This document shows, in pieces, positions 42,251-51,177 of a stretch of DNA of 64,000 nt; positions within the stretch are counted from its first letter, which is position 1, and the number at the start of each line of letters is the position of its first letter. The notes under the pieces are model-generated. The model ran no database searches. It was not told where the DNA came from and saw only the letters and a program-made list of their open reading frames with translations. Both the position numbers and the translations under genes were made by a program. The DNA comes from JBBIPA01 sp037443085. Its GTDB lineage: Bacteria; Chloroflexota; Dehalococcoidia; GIF9; UBA5629. The DNA lies in NCBI GenBank assembly GCA_037443085.1, contig JBBIPA010000005.1, forward strand, positions 1 to 64,000. Reading direction: 5' to 3'.

Positions 42251-42270
42251 GCTATTTGCCAGACCAAATA

Positions 42271-42312
42271 ATAGCCACTATAGTCTCGCGCAGCTATGGT
42301 GGCTATCTTTTT
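42271..42312 (+). terminator. Rho-independent terminator of the catabolic operon
   Basis: ATAGCCACTATAG (42271-42283) pairs with CTATGGTGGCTAT (42294-42306) with one G-T wobble, followed by CTTTTT. It lies 20 bases after the BKACE stop and also separates the convergent universal stress gene. Confidence 0.8.
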
Positions 42313-42332
42313 ACTATTCGCCGACTTATATA

Positions 42333-42803
42333 CTAGACGCCGGGTACGCAGCCAGGTGCTCTAATCATCATTACCGGCACACACACCGCTCTGAATACCC
42401 GGTCTGACACACTGCCATGTGCCCACCTGCTGGGCCCACCCCGGCCATGGCTTGCCATAACAATCAGGTCGCACTTCTTAACCTCTGTATAGATAATAAT
42501 CTCTTCCGCGGGGTCTCCCAGTAACACTTCCTTAGTCACCTTTACACCCTTCGCCTCCAACCCTTTGGCTAGTCTATCCAGATATTTCTTAGCCTGTCTC
42601 TCCATTTTGCCCACTGCTTCAGGCGCCAGGCGTTCCTCCGTAGGTTGACTAACATCCTCTACCAGCCTGAAACCCTGAACACGTTCGGTGACACTGACCA
42701 AAACCACATCGGCCTTGCACTTCGCTGCCAGCTCTTCCGCATACGGCAGAGCGCACTCAGCCAGCTTTGAGCCATCCAGCGGAACCACAATTTTCTTTAT
42801 CAT
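42333..42803 (-). CDS. Universal stress protein family
   Basis: A 156-residue UspA-domain protein. The start IKKIVVPLDGSKLAECALPYA and the ATP-binding motif SHGRGGPSRWAHGSVSDRV (the G-2x-G-9x-G-S pattern) are clear, so it probably binds ATP. Such proteins respond to starvation or redox stress, with poorly defined biochemistry. It converges with the catabolic operon and is followed by its terminator region. The ATG is preceded by AAAAGGAGGGGAAATG. Confidence 0.88.
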   Translation of the reverse strand: MIKKIVVPLDGSKLAECALPYAEELAAKCKADVVLVSVTERVQGFRLVEDVSQPTEERLAPEAVGKMERQAKKYLDRLAKGLEAKGVKVTKEVLLGDPAEEIIIYTEVKKCDLIVMASHGRGGPSRWAHGSVSDRVFRAVCVPVMMIRAPGCVPGV

Positions 42804-42911
42804 TTCCCCTCCTTTTCAAACTGAGATACCCACAGAAAACGTAGACACTGAATAATAAGCAATCAGCCAATGAGGTGTCAATTCTTAAAATATACAGGCA
42901 TCTGGTTAACC

Positions 42912-42940
42912 TTGACATATTCTCAAGTAACAACTATATT
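42912..42940 (+). promoter_or_regulatory. Promoter of the nuclease-helicase locus
   Basis: TTGACA at 42912-42917 and TATATT at 42935-42940 with a 17-base spacer, about 50 bases before the small upstream frame. Near consensus. Confidence 0.65.
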
Positions 42941-42992
42941 TTTTATGACTGCAATGCTCCTCGCTTTGGGCAAAAGGAGATACTAAAAATCA

Positions 42993-43088
42993 ATGAACGG
43001 AGATGAGCTTCAGGCATTCAACCCTTTTAACACTACATGGCCTGCTACGCAAGAATTGAATGAACAACGATTCCACCTTGAAGGTTAA
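42993..43088 (+). CDS. Small upstream open frame coupled to the DUF2075 gene
   Basis: A 31-codon frame (beginning MNGDELQAFNPFNTTW) whose TAA overlaps the ATG of the next gene by one base (TAATG). An AAAAGGAGA lies about 13 bases upstream. The overlap suggests translational coupling. It could be a leader peptide or the remnant of a larger partner gene. Not recognised. Confidence 0.45.
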   Translation: MNGDELQAFNPFNTTWPATQELNEQRFHLEG

Positions 43089-45059
43089 TGAGAAGAGAAT
43101 ATTACTCAGACACCATTTCTAATTTTCTAAGAACCACGCCTAATGAGATTCTTGGGGGACTCGTAAAAAACAACGATTTTGCTTTGGAGCAAACCCAAAG
43201 AGACGCATGGTTAGAAGAAATAAACATCCTCCAAAAAACATTACAATCCTTAAAAGGTTCAGTATATTTTGAATACTCAATCCCACGCATGGGAAAGCGA
43301 ATTGATGTTGTAGTTATTACCGGCTCAACCATTTTCGTTCTTGAGTTCAAGGTGGGTGAAAATGAATTCCCAGCTTGGGCAATAGACCAAGTTTGGGATT
43401 ATGCACTTGATTTGAAGAATTTCCACGAAGCAAGCCACGAGCATTTTGTTGCTCCAGTATTAATCGCTACTAAAGCAAAAAACGTTTCGCCAACAATTTC
43501 CACAACTCCACATAATGACAAATTGCTTTTTCCTATAAAATGCAATGGGGAACTGCTTAATCAAGTCATCGCAGATGTTTTACGCTTTACCAAAGGTAGT
43601 GCAATTGACCCAACCCAATGGGAGCTTGGAAGATATCAACCGACTCCCACTATTATTGAAGCGGCAATGGCTTTATACAATGGTCATTCAGTAAACGAAA
43701 TCTCACGAAGCGACGCAAGCGCAATTAATCTCAGCAAAACGTCTGACACAATCTCTGAAATCATCCGTCTTTCAAAAGAGAGGTCACATAAATCAATTTG
43801 TTTTGTAACAGGAGTGCCTGGCGCAGGCAAAACATTGGTTGGTCTCAATATCGCGACAAAGCACATTGATAAAGGGAATGATCTCTACAGCGTTTTTCTT
43901 TCAGGCAATGGCCCGCTAGTTGCCATTCTTCGCGAGGCCTTAGCACGAGATAAAGTTCAGCATGAAAAAGAGTGTGGACGTAAATTCAAGAAAAGCGAGG
44001 CAATGAGTGATGTCAAGATGTTCATTCAGAACGTTCACAACTTTCGTGATGAATGTCTTATAGACTTCAAAAAGCCACCTATTGAACACGTTGCATTATT
44101 TGATGAAGCACAACGAGCATGGGATTTGCAACAAACAGCAAATTTCATGCAGCAAAAAAAGAAAATATCAAACTTCAACAAATCTGAACCGGAATTCTTG
44201 ATTTCCTGCCTTGACCGTCATCCAGATTGGGCTGTCGTCGTTTGTCTGGTTGGTGGTGGACAAGAGATTAATACAGGGGAGGCAGGAATTAGTGAGTGGA
44301 TTGAATCCTTGAACCGTTCGTTTCCAGATTGGCACATCTATATTTCCCCTCAACTTACTGACAGTGAATATGATACAGAGAAGGTTTTAGATAAAATCAA
44401 GACCCATTCAAAAGCTATTTTTAAAGATGAATTACATCTTTCAGTTTCAATGCGGTCGTTCCGTGCCGAACATGTTTCCTTGTTAGTTAAACAATTGCTT
44501 GATTTGAAACCGTCTGAAGCACGGAAGACATTGACAAACGTAGAAGGTAAATATCCAATTGTTATAACTCGTGACCTTACCAAGGCAAAACAATGGCTAA
44601 AAGGCCAGGCGCGCGGTTCTGAACGCTACGGGGTCGTTGTTTCTTCCCATGCAAAACGATTAAAACCACATGCAATAGATGTGAAATCCCCGGTTGACCC
44701 AACTCATTGGTTTCTTGACGGAAAAGAAGATGTTCGCTCTTCTTATTTCCTTGAAGATGTNNNNNNNNNNAGTGCAAGGACTTGAACTCGATTGGACATG
44801 TGTTGCATGGGATGCTGATTTCCGCTATGCCAAAGATGGTTGGGAATACCTTTCTTTTATTGGCGATCGGTGGCATCACATAAGGAAACGAGAACGACAG
44901 ATTTATCTTAAGAATGCTTATCGTGTTCTTTTAACTCGTGCTAGACAAGGAGTGGTTATCGTCGTTCCACCAGGTGATCCAGATGATTTGACTCGCAAAA
45001 ATGAGTTTTACGACCCAACTTTCGAATATTTACAGGAAATTGGTTTCAAAGTTATCTGA
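43088..45059 (+). CDS. DUF2075 (Schlafen group 3-like) helicase with N-terminal nuclease-like domain
   Basis: About 655 residues. The N-terminal domain has a PD-(D/E)XK-type core: KRIDVVVITG (Asp73) and VLEFKVGE (Glu86, Lys88). It is followed by a superfamily 1-type ATPase: Walker A TGVPGAGKTLVG (residues 241-252), Walker B VALFDEAQRAWD, and QGLELDWTCVAWDADFRY plus YRVLLTRARQG near the C terminus. A 10-N assembly gap lies just before QGLELDW. The frame continues across it if the real gap is a multiple of 3. Families with this architecture occur near phage-defence genes, so a defence or nucleic-acid role is likely. AT-rich against its surroundings, which suggests transfer. Confidence 0.8.
44761..44770. 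other. Assembly gap (10 N) inside the DUF2075 gene
   Basis: Run of 10 N. The flanking reading frames join only if the real length is 0 modulo 3, so the N count is nominal. Confidence 0.95.
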
Positions 45060-45400
45060 ACTTATCTTTATGCCATTGAAGGAGTTCTTATCTTCAACGT
45101 GCACTTTCTGCGCGAGCGCCGCGCACAGTATGGCAAGGACAAAAGCTGATTCCTATCCCCTCACTATAAACTACTTGCAACCCACTCTCCCTCTATTGGA
45201 CAATTCCTCCAAGATAAACGCCGCTGCCTTCTTATCCAGCGGCTTGTTGCAGCCCCACTCATCTATAATATGAAAACAGCTTCCTGTATATTGAAACGAA
45301 ATCCTCTCTCGTGATATATTTCATTGCGTCATAATACTCTCGGTGTGCTATAATCAGCCATCAACGCATCGCCTACTCTTCCAACAAGGAGGGCAATAGT
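45060..45400. other. Intergenic region before the DUF362 gene
   Basis: About 340 bases with no supportable gene. TATAAT at 45349-45354 with TTGCGT at 45324-45329 (19-base spacer) is a weak promoter candidate, and CAAGGAGGGCAATAGT precedes the next ATG. A 90-codon frame at 45001-45273 was rejected. Confidence 0.5.
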
Positions 45401-46666
45401 ATGGCAAAGTCAGTCGTTTCCATAGTCAAGGGAACTAACGCTGAGCAAATGGTGGAGGAAGCGCTCTCCCTGCTTGGCGGCGTTACCAACCTGGTTAAGC
45501 CCAATTCCACGGTGGTAATCAAGCCCAATTCGGGGCATCCCATTCCACCGGAAACCAGCGCCAACACCAGCCCGGCCGTGATAAAGGCAGTCATCAAGGT
45601 GCTGCGCAAAGCTGAACCCAAAGAAATCATCCTGGCTGAGGCATCAGCCATTGGCTGCGATACTCTGGAATCTTTTGAGGTAACCGGCATAGGCCAGGCG
45701 GCCAAAGAAGCCGGCGCAGATAAAATCATCGACATAAAAAGAGAAAAAGACCTGATAAAAATACCCATCAGGGACGCCCGGTCCGCCATAACCAGCGTAC
45801 TGTTGCCCCGATTTCTCCTGGAGGCTGACCATATCGTCAACGTGCCCATATTCAAGTCCCATGCCAGCATGGTATTTACCTGCGCTCTAAAGAATATCAA
45901 GGGAGTAGTGCAGGACAAGGTGCATTATCAGATGCATCAGACCGACCTGGCAGCCGCCATGATGGATGTCTGGTCGGTGATAAGGGCAGACCTGAATATA
46001 ATAGACATGATTCGTCCCGCAGAAGGTTTCGGTCCCCACAGCACCACACCGGTGGACTTCGGTTGCGTGGTTGCCGGCAAAGACCCGGTGGCGGTTGATG
46101 CCACCATCTGCCGCATGATTGGCCTGGATATCAAGAGGGTTGCTTACTTTGAACCCGCCCGCGAGCGCGGCCTGGGGCACTACGAGGAGAAACTAATCGA
46201 GGTCCGGGGAAAATCTATAAAGGAAGTTTTCAAAAAACTGTGGCTGCCTTACCTTGAGGGATTCGATACCTGGCCCGATTACAACTTTTATCTGGAAGGT
46301 AGCTGCAGCAGTTGCCAGGGATTATTGGCTATGACCATGGAGAAGCTGAAGGCAATGGGGGAGTACGAGAAAAACAAAGGCATTTCCATTGTCGTCGGCC
46401 GCAAGAAAGAACTCCCCAAAGGCTTGAAGTCAGGCAAGGACGTCATACTGATGGGCGATTGCCTCAAGAAATACCGCGGTCAGGGCAGCCCGTTTTCCGG
46501 CGGCTGCCCTCCGGCAGAACCATTCCCTCTCTGGGTCATTATCGACAGGAAAGACCATACCGAGGTAGGCCCGGAGTTCCGCGATAGAATGGGGCAGGAT
46601 GAGAAACCCTGGAAAACTTACCTCGCTGAACTGGAAAAGAAGCGGAGCAGTAAATACAGGAGGTAA
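45401..46666 (+). CDS. DUF362 domain protein
   Basis: A 421-residue protein of the DUF362 family, often found with iron-sulfur or redox proteins but without a settled function. Segments are VVIKPNSGHPIPPETSANT, FLLEADHIVNVPIFKSHAS, CALKNIKGVVQDKVHY and CVVAGKDPVAVDATICRMIG. The C-terminal part has a cysteine cluster (GSCSSCQGLL) and later GDCLKKY and GGCPPAEP, which could bind a metal or cluster. No signal peptide. It converges with the TatD-like gene that ends at 46671. Confidence 0.8.
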   Translation: MAKSVVSIVKGTNAEQMVEEALSLLGGVTNLVKPNSTVVIKPNSGHPIPPETSANTSPAVIKAVIKVLRKAEPKEIILAEASAIGCDTLESFEVTGIGQAAKEAGADKIIDIKREKDLIKIPIRDARSAITSVLLPRFLLEADHIVNVPIFKSHASMVFTCALKNIKGVVQDKVHYQMHQTDLAAAMMDVWSVIRADLNIIDMIRPAEGFGPHSTTPVDFGCVVAGKDPVAVDATICRMIGLDIKRVAYFEPARERGLGHYEEKLIEVRGKSIKEVFKKLWLPYLEGFDTWPDYNFYLEGSCSSCQGLLAMTMEKLKAMGEYEKNKGISIVVGRKKELPKGLKSGKDVILMGDCLKKYRGQGSPFSGGCPPAEPFPLWVIIDRKDHTEVGPEFRDRMGQDEKPWKTYLAELEKKRSSKYRR

Positions 46667-46670
46667 ACGC

Positions 46671-47462
46671 CTACTTCAAAGGCAATTTAAAGAATTTCCT
46701 GGGATTGTCCCAGACCACTTTTTCTATCTCATCATGAGTCATGCCCATCATTCTTAAAGCCATGGTTACCCTGGGTACTGTGAAGTAGAGGTCGCCACCA
46801 GCAAGTTCGCAATTTATTATCAATTTATCCCGCCTGGCGGGATTTTTCATCACATAGTCTGCGGCTACTTCAGGCGGCATCTTATCATGGCAGACACTCA
46901 AGCCCACCATGGCCCCCGTCTTTAGCCGGTAATCAAAGGTGCTTTCACCAGTGTGGTCGAGAACCACCCTCTCCAGGGGGAATTTTTCCTCTTTGATAAC
47001 TTCAACTATCTTTTTGATCACGGCCGGCGCCTGCGGAGCCAGTCGGATAGGTGTGTGTACGATGACAGGCAGATTATGTGCCCTGGCTATTGCCAGTTGC
47101 GCTTTGAAAAGCTCCCTTTCATCTTCAATGCCACAGTCAAGCCCAATCTCTCCCATTGCCACCACCTTCTCATGTTTCAGATATTTGGGAAGCTCCTTTA
47201 GACACTCCTTGATGCTCCTGGCATCAAGTCCATAGAAGGGGATGCTCAGAGAAACAAAAAGCTCAAAACCCATGGACTTGGCACTGTTCACTTCGAAATC
47301 GAGAAACCGGCGCCACAGCCGAAATATGGTGTCAGCAGTGCCAGCACCTTTCAACATATGGGGCGAAGGGATGATGGCTGCCTCCATGCCAGCCATGGAA
47401 AGCTTCTCCAGGATGACGTCATCTATCATGTCGGTGTGCAGATGCGGGTCGATAAATCTCAT
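46671..47462 (-). CDS. TatD-like metal-dependent hydrolase
   Basis: A 263-residue TIM-barrel hydrolase related to TatD nucleases and phosphotriesterase-like enzymes. Probable metal residues are FIDPHLHTDM (HxH), AMGEIGLDCG (Glu), VIVHTPIRL (His) and VVLDHTGEST (His). The ATG at 47462 is preferred because AAAGGAGGTTGGCA gives correct spacing; an upstream TTG at 47468 would abut the ribosome site. It follows the third transhydroxylase-like gene by 55 bases on the same strand, so it may hydrolyse a product of that locus. The substrate is unknown. Confidence 0.75.
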   Translation of the reverse strand: MRFIDPHLHTDMIDDVILEKLSMAGMEAAIIPSPHMLKGAGTADTIFRLWRRFLDFEVNSAKSMGFELFVSLSIPFYGLDARSIKECLKELPKYLKHEKVVAMGEIGLDCGIEDERELFKAQLAIARAHNLPVIVHTPIRLAPQAPAVIKKIVEVIKEEKFPLERVVLDHTGESTFDYRLKTGAMVGLSVCHDKMPPEVAADYVMKNPARRDKLIINCELAGGDLYFTVPRVTMALRMMGMTHDEIEKVVWDNPRKFFKLPLK

Positions 47463-47517
47463 TGCCAACCTCCTTTAATATTATTTTGCCACTGTTTTAT
47501 CGGACAGTTTCAGTACT

Positions 47518-50037
47518 TCATCCATCCCATTTCTCAATCTCTATCAAGCAAGAATTGGGAGCCATACCCGGCGCATTTTTCGACAGCATCCGCGAAGGGG
47601 TTATCAAATTCACACAGCCCGCTTTATCTATGGTGCCGGCCCTCCCTGGCTCCAGCGGGTCATACTGGGCGCAGGATTCATAGCTGTGCACCACTCCAGG
47701 TCGTATGCGCTCGGTAATCTTAGCCAGACCGAGCACACCCCCACGGTCATTGTAAATCTTGACCACATCACCATTCTTTATCCCTCTGGGTTCAGCATCC
47801 TGCAGGTGAATTCGTATCGTCTGATAGTAGTAGCCCTCCTTAAACAAACGATGACCCGGGATTTCCCGTATCCAGGAATCACGTCTATCGTAATGAGTGT
47901 GATAGGAATATCTCACATGTGGCGATAATAATTGCAACGGATATTTCCGGGCAAGTTTGGACTCCAGCCCCTCCCAACTGGGGATGTATCTGGCCATAGG
48001 CGCCCGTTCTTCATCATCAGGCATGTGCCTCTTCAAGCTTTCAGAGACAAACTCTATCTTACCGCTATAAGATGCCAGCTCATGTGCCTTTGCTGTACCC
48101 TTCTTAGGATTGCCATGAGCCGGCGTATCGCAGGGTTTGCCTTCATAGTACCAGCGTAATGCCACCACAGGTTTATAATCTTCTGGAACCGGAACTATGA
48201 AGTAGCCCTTCTTCTGGAACTCTTCGAATGATATGTGCTTGGGGAGGTCGGTTACACCGAATATTGCCTTTGTCCAGTCTTCCGCCGTCTTCCCTTCGGT
48301 ATAATCCTCTTTTATACCCAATTTTTCTGCGAGCAAGGTGAAGATGTCGTAATCTGATTTGGATTCATAGAGCGGTTCAATACATTTCTGCTGATACATG
48401 ATTACCCGGTAATTGCAGCCGCTGGAAGAGTCCGCAGAGTATCCTCCTGGCTCTGCCCACTGGGAGATGTCATTACGCTCCAGATTAGTGCATGCCGGCA
48501 GAATAATATCAGCAAACCTTGTTTCAGTGCTCCACCAGCAATCCTGATTGACCACAAACTCAAGCTTGGGACTCTGATATGCCCTGACCCACTTGTTCGT
48601 CTCTGTCATGGTGCCGATGAAAGCACCTCCATATCGGTAGAACATCTTCACCTCAGACTTGCCCGGCATGGGATAGGTATACGATTTGAACTGCTGCTCG
48701 ATTGACTGCCCGCAGAACCCCTCACCCACCCAGTGAATCGGAGGATTCAAGATAGCATCAGGGAAAAGTATCCGGTAGAGACGCTGTTCCACAGGATTAT
48801 CGATGCGCTTACTGGCTGCCCGTGTCCAGGATAATCGGGCATCAGCGTCAGCATAACCGGGAAAATTAAAATCAGAAACGTAGGGGGCACCTGAGGTTGT
48901 TCCCCACATGCTGACCCCAGGCCTGCCCCAACCCTGCATTGCCTGCAGGAATATCATCAACCTGGCCCACTCATGCCCGTATGCCTGTCTCATAGCGCCA
49001 CCCCAGCCACCACGAAGCCCGCATGACAATGCCGTCCTCCTGGCAGCCCACTCTTTAGCCAGGGCTGCTATTGTTCTCGCAGGAACTCCTGTCTTCCCCT
49101 CCGCCCACTGAGGAGTCTTGGGCACGCCATCATCTTTGCCCAAAACATAGTTCTTAAACTGCTCAAAGCCGACGGTGCGCTTTGCGATATAGTCTTTATC
49201 ATAGGTATTCTCCTTCAGCCAGACATAGGCGATGGCTAAAGCCATCGCCGAATCTGTTCCCACCTTTGGCGCAATCCACCTGTCCCCCATGACTGACGCA
49301 GTATAATTGCAGAACGGGTCGATAAAAACCTGCTTGACCCCCAGATCACGCAACCACAGACGCCATATTGCCGATTCCTGTCCACAGTAGCCTCCATGAG
49401 TGCTATCCGGGTCATTTGACCAGTAGACAATCATCTCGGTGTTTTTCAGGGCATCGGTAAGCAGGTCAGACTGCTCCGGGCATCCCAGATTCCAGTAAAA
49501 ACCATAAACGTGGGGAGCGCCCCAGTGAAATCCCTCCCAGCTATCCGGATTATGGAAAATAAAGGTATGCCCCAGCAGGTTAAAGAATCGCTCAAAAGCG
49601 CTAAACCGGTAACCTACATAGCCCCAGTTATGGTGAGAGGAAGTGATGGCGGTGACAGCTTCCGGACCGTAGGTAGTTCTTATACGCTTAATCTCACTGG
49701 CAACTATATCCAGTGCTTCATCCCAGCTTATCCGCTGATATCCTGATTTGCCTCTGTTTTCAGTGCGCCTGTTTGTGCTATTGGGGTCAAAGTCCACCCG
49801 CTTCAAAGGGTATTGAATCCTGTCCTCAGAATAAACCCTTTGCCTTTCCGTTACGGTATACGGCGCCAGGGTAACCTTCCGGTGCGGCGAGAATTTTTTA
49901 CCATGTGCCTCGATCGTCCACGGTTTTAAATCATTCCCATCGATAACCAGAGGCCGTATTCTCACTATCTTCCCATGTTCCACATACACCGAGATAGGCC
50001 CACCCACAGTGCAGTTCGTGAAGACTTGCTCGGACAT
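47518..50037 (-). CDS. Molybdopterin oxidoreductase, transhydroxylase-like alpha subunit, copy 3
   Basis: An 839-residue catalytic subunit very similar in plan to the copy at 34747. SSHHNWG gives His135 and NPDSWEG gives Asp165-Ser166-Trp167, the same positions and spacing as copy 2 and the same nine-residue offset from the Pelobacter transhydroxylase. FPGYADAD supplies the candidate active-site Tyr. No N-terminal iron-sulfur motif or Tat signal. Unlike copies 1 and 2 it has no beta-subunit gene beside it; a TatD-like hydrolase follows instead. It might share the beta subunit encoded at 37324-38151 or work without one. ATG behind TAGGAGGTTACCAAATCC. Confidence 0.83.
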   Translation of the reverse strand: MSEQVFTNCTVGGPISVYVEHGKIVRIRPLVIDGNDLKPWTIEAHGKKFSPHRKVTLAPYTVTERQRVYSEDRIQYPLKRVDFDPNSTNRRTENRGKSGYQRISWDEALDIVASEIKRIRTTYGPEAVTAITSSHHNWGYVGYRFSAFERFFNLLGHTFIFHNPDSWEGFHWGAPHVYGFYWNLGCPEQSDLLTDALKNTEMIVYWSNDPDSTHGGYCGQESAIWRLWLRDLGVKQVFIDPFCNYTASVMGDRWIAPKVGTDSAMALAIAYVWLKENTYDKDYIAKRTVGFEQFKNYVLGKDDGVPKTPQWAEGKTGVPARTIAALAKEWAARRTALSCGLRGGWGGAMRQAYGHEWARLMIFLQAMQGWGRPGVSMWGTTSGAPYVSDFNFPGYADADARLSWTRAASKRIDNPVEQRLYRILFPDAILNPPIHWVGEGFCGQSIEQQFKSYTYPMPGKSEVKMFYRYGGAFIGTMTETNKWVRAYQSPKLEFVVNQDCWWSTETRFADIILPACTNLERNDISQWAEPGGYSADSSSGCNYRVIMYQQKCIEPLYESKSDYDIFTLLAEKLGIKEDYTEGKTAEDWTKAIFGVTDLPKHISFEEFQKKGYFIVPVPEDYKPVVALRWYYEGKPCDTPAHGNPKKGTAKAHELASYSGKIEFVSESLKRHMPDDEERAPMARYIPSWEGLESKLARKYPLQLLSPHVRYSYHTHYDRRDSWIREIPGHRLFKEGYYYQTIRIHLQDAEPRGIKNGDVVKIYNDRGGVLGLAKITERIRPGVVHSYESCAQYDPLEPGRAGTIDKAGCVNLITPSRMLSKNAPGMAPNSCLIEIEKWDG

Positions 50038-50217
50038 TGGATTTGGTAACCTCCTAAGGGACTGTTTAAGATAGGGCTAGAATTAGCCCATGTAATAGTA
50101 CTACAGGTTATTAAAAGAAGTAAAGAATTTTTCGCAAATAACCCTTACTTTTTTTCTGGAAAACAAGGGGGCATGCCTCAAGACATAGTCATACCTCTTC
50201 CGAACAGGATAACCAGT

Positions 50218-50245
50218 TTGATACTGCTGCCGCTCAGTGTATAAT
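50218..50245 (+). promoter_or_regulatory. Promoter of nth
   Basis: TTGATA at 50218-50223, 16-base spacer, TATAAT at 50240-50245, only 10 bases before the ATG. This implies a very short or leaderless message, and no Shine-Dalgarno sequence is seen in between. Confidence 0.6.
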
Positions 50246-50255
50246 TGCTCAAACC

Positions 50256-50939
50256 ATGAAACAAGAGCGCATTAAACAGGTCCTGACCTTATTAAAAAAA
50301 GAATATGGCAACCGGGAGTGGCAACCTGACGATGACCCCATTTCCGTACTCGTTCAAACAATCCTGTCACAGAACACTTCTGACCGCAACTCCCACCGCG
50401 CCTTCGCTTCCATAAAAAGTTCCTTTAAGGTCTGGGCAAGGACAGCAAACGCCAGCATAACTCAAATTGCCGATACCATCAGGCTGGGCGGTCTTGCCGA
50501 AGTCAAAGCCAGATATATCAAGAACACGCTTCAGGAAATCAAACGCCGGCGAGGTGAACTGAACCTCGAATTTCTGAAGCAACTCAGCGTAGACGCCGCC
50601 AGAGACTGGCTGAGGCAACTGCCAGGTGTAGGCATGAAGACCGCAAGCTGCGTACTGCTTTTCTCACTCGGAATGCCGGCGTTGCCAGTGGATACTCACG
50701 TGTCCCGCGTTGCCAGAAGGCTGGGCTTACTTGACAGCAAAATATCTATAGACAGGGCGCACCAGCTGCTGGAAGGCATCATTTCTCCAAAAAATGTCTA
50801 TACATTCCACGTTTTGCTCATCGAGCACGGCAGGAAGATATGTAAAGCTCAACAGCCGCAGTGTCCTGGTTGTGTATTACGGGAAATCTGTCCCAGCTAC
50901 AGGGAACTCAGCAGACTCGGCACTACTTCTTCACACTGA
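50256..50939 (+). CDS. nth: Endonuclease III-family DNA glycosylase
   Basis: A 227-residue base-excision repair enzyme. The helix-hairpin-helix LRQLPGVGMKTASCVLLF carries the catalytic Lys, and LPVDTHVSRVARRLG carries the catalytic Asp. The C-terminal [4Fe-4S] loop is C-x6-C-x2-C-x5-C (CKAQQPQCPGC then VLREICPSY). This combination marks an Nth/MutY-type enzyme; the early PISVLVQTILSQNTSDRNS segment favours Nth. The 3' end overlaps a minus-strand ABC permease remnant by 17 bases. Confidence 0.92.
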   Translation: MKQERIKQVLTLLKKEYGNREWQPDDDPISVLVQTILSQNTSDRNSHRAFASIKSSFKVWARTANASITQIADTIRLGGLAEVKARYIKNTLQEIKRRRGELNLEFLKQLSVDAARDWLRQLPGVGMKTASCVLLFSLGMPALPVDTHVSRVARRLGLLDSKISIDRAHQLLEGIISPKNVYTFHVLLIEHGRKICKAQQPQCPGCVLREICPSYRELSRLGTTSSH

Positions 50940-51174
50940 ACAGACGGGCACAGAGGAAAATCGTAGCGATAGCAAACACCAGCAGGATAATTACCTCAAG
51001 ATACGGTGGCAATAGGGAATCCCAGCCACTGAAGGTAGCCCAGCGAAGAACGTCAACTCCATACGTTAAAGGATTGATATAGCTCAACCCGCGTAGCCAG
51101 GCTGGGGCAGAGTTCAACGGGAAAAAAGCGCCAGAAAACGGGGATAGCAGGGCTTCTGAATAGATTGGCTTTCT
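50923..51174 (-). pseudogene. C-terminal remnant of an ABC-2 type permease
   Basis: A minus-strand frame without a proper start whose product (LLSPFSGAFFPLNSAPAWL, then GLSYINPLTYGVDVLRWA and a final membrane helix) is the C-terminal end of a drug/polysaccharide-type ABC-2 permease. Homologues are about 250 residues or more; only about 80 remain. It lies directly after the glyA stop (51178), so a deletion probably joined glyA to the end of this gene. Confidence 0.75.
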
Positions 51175-51177
51175 CAG

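Noticed and set aside
45001..45273. 90-codon plus-strand frame after the DUF2075 gene
   Set aside because: It begins inside the helicase coding end in another frame, and the translation looks non-coding.
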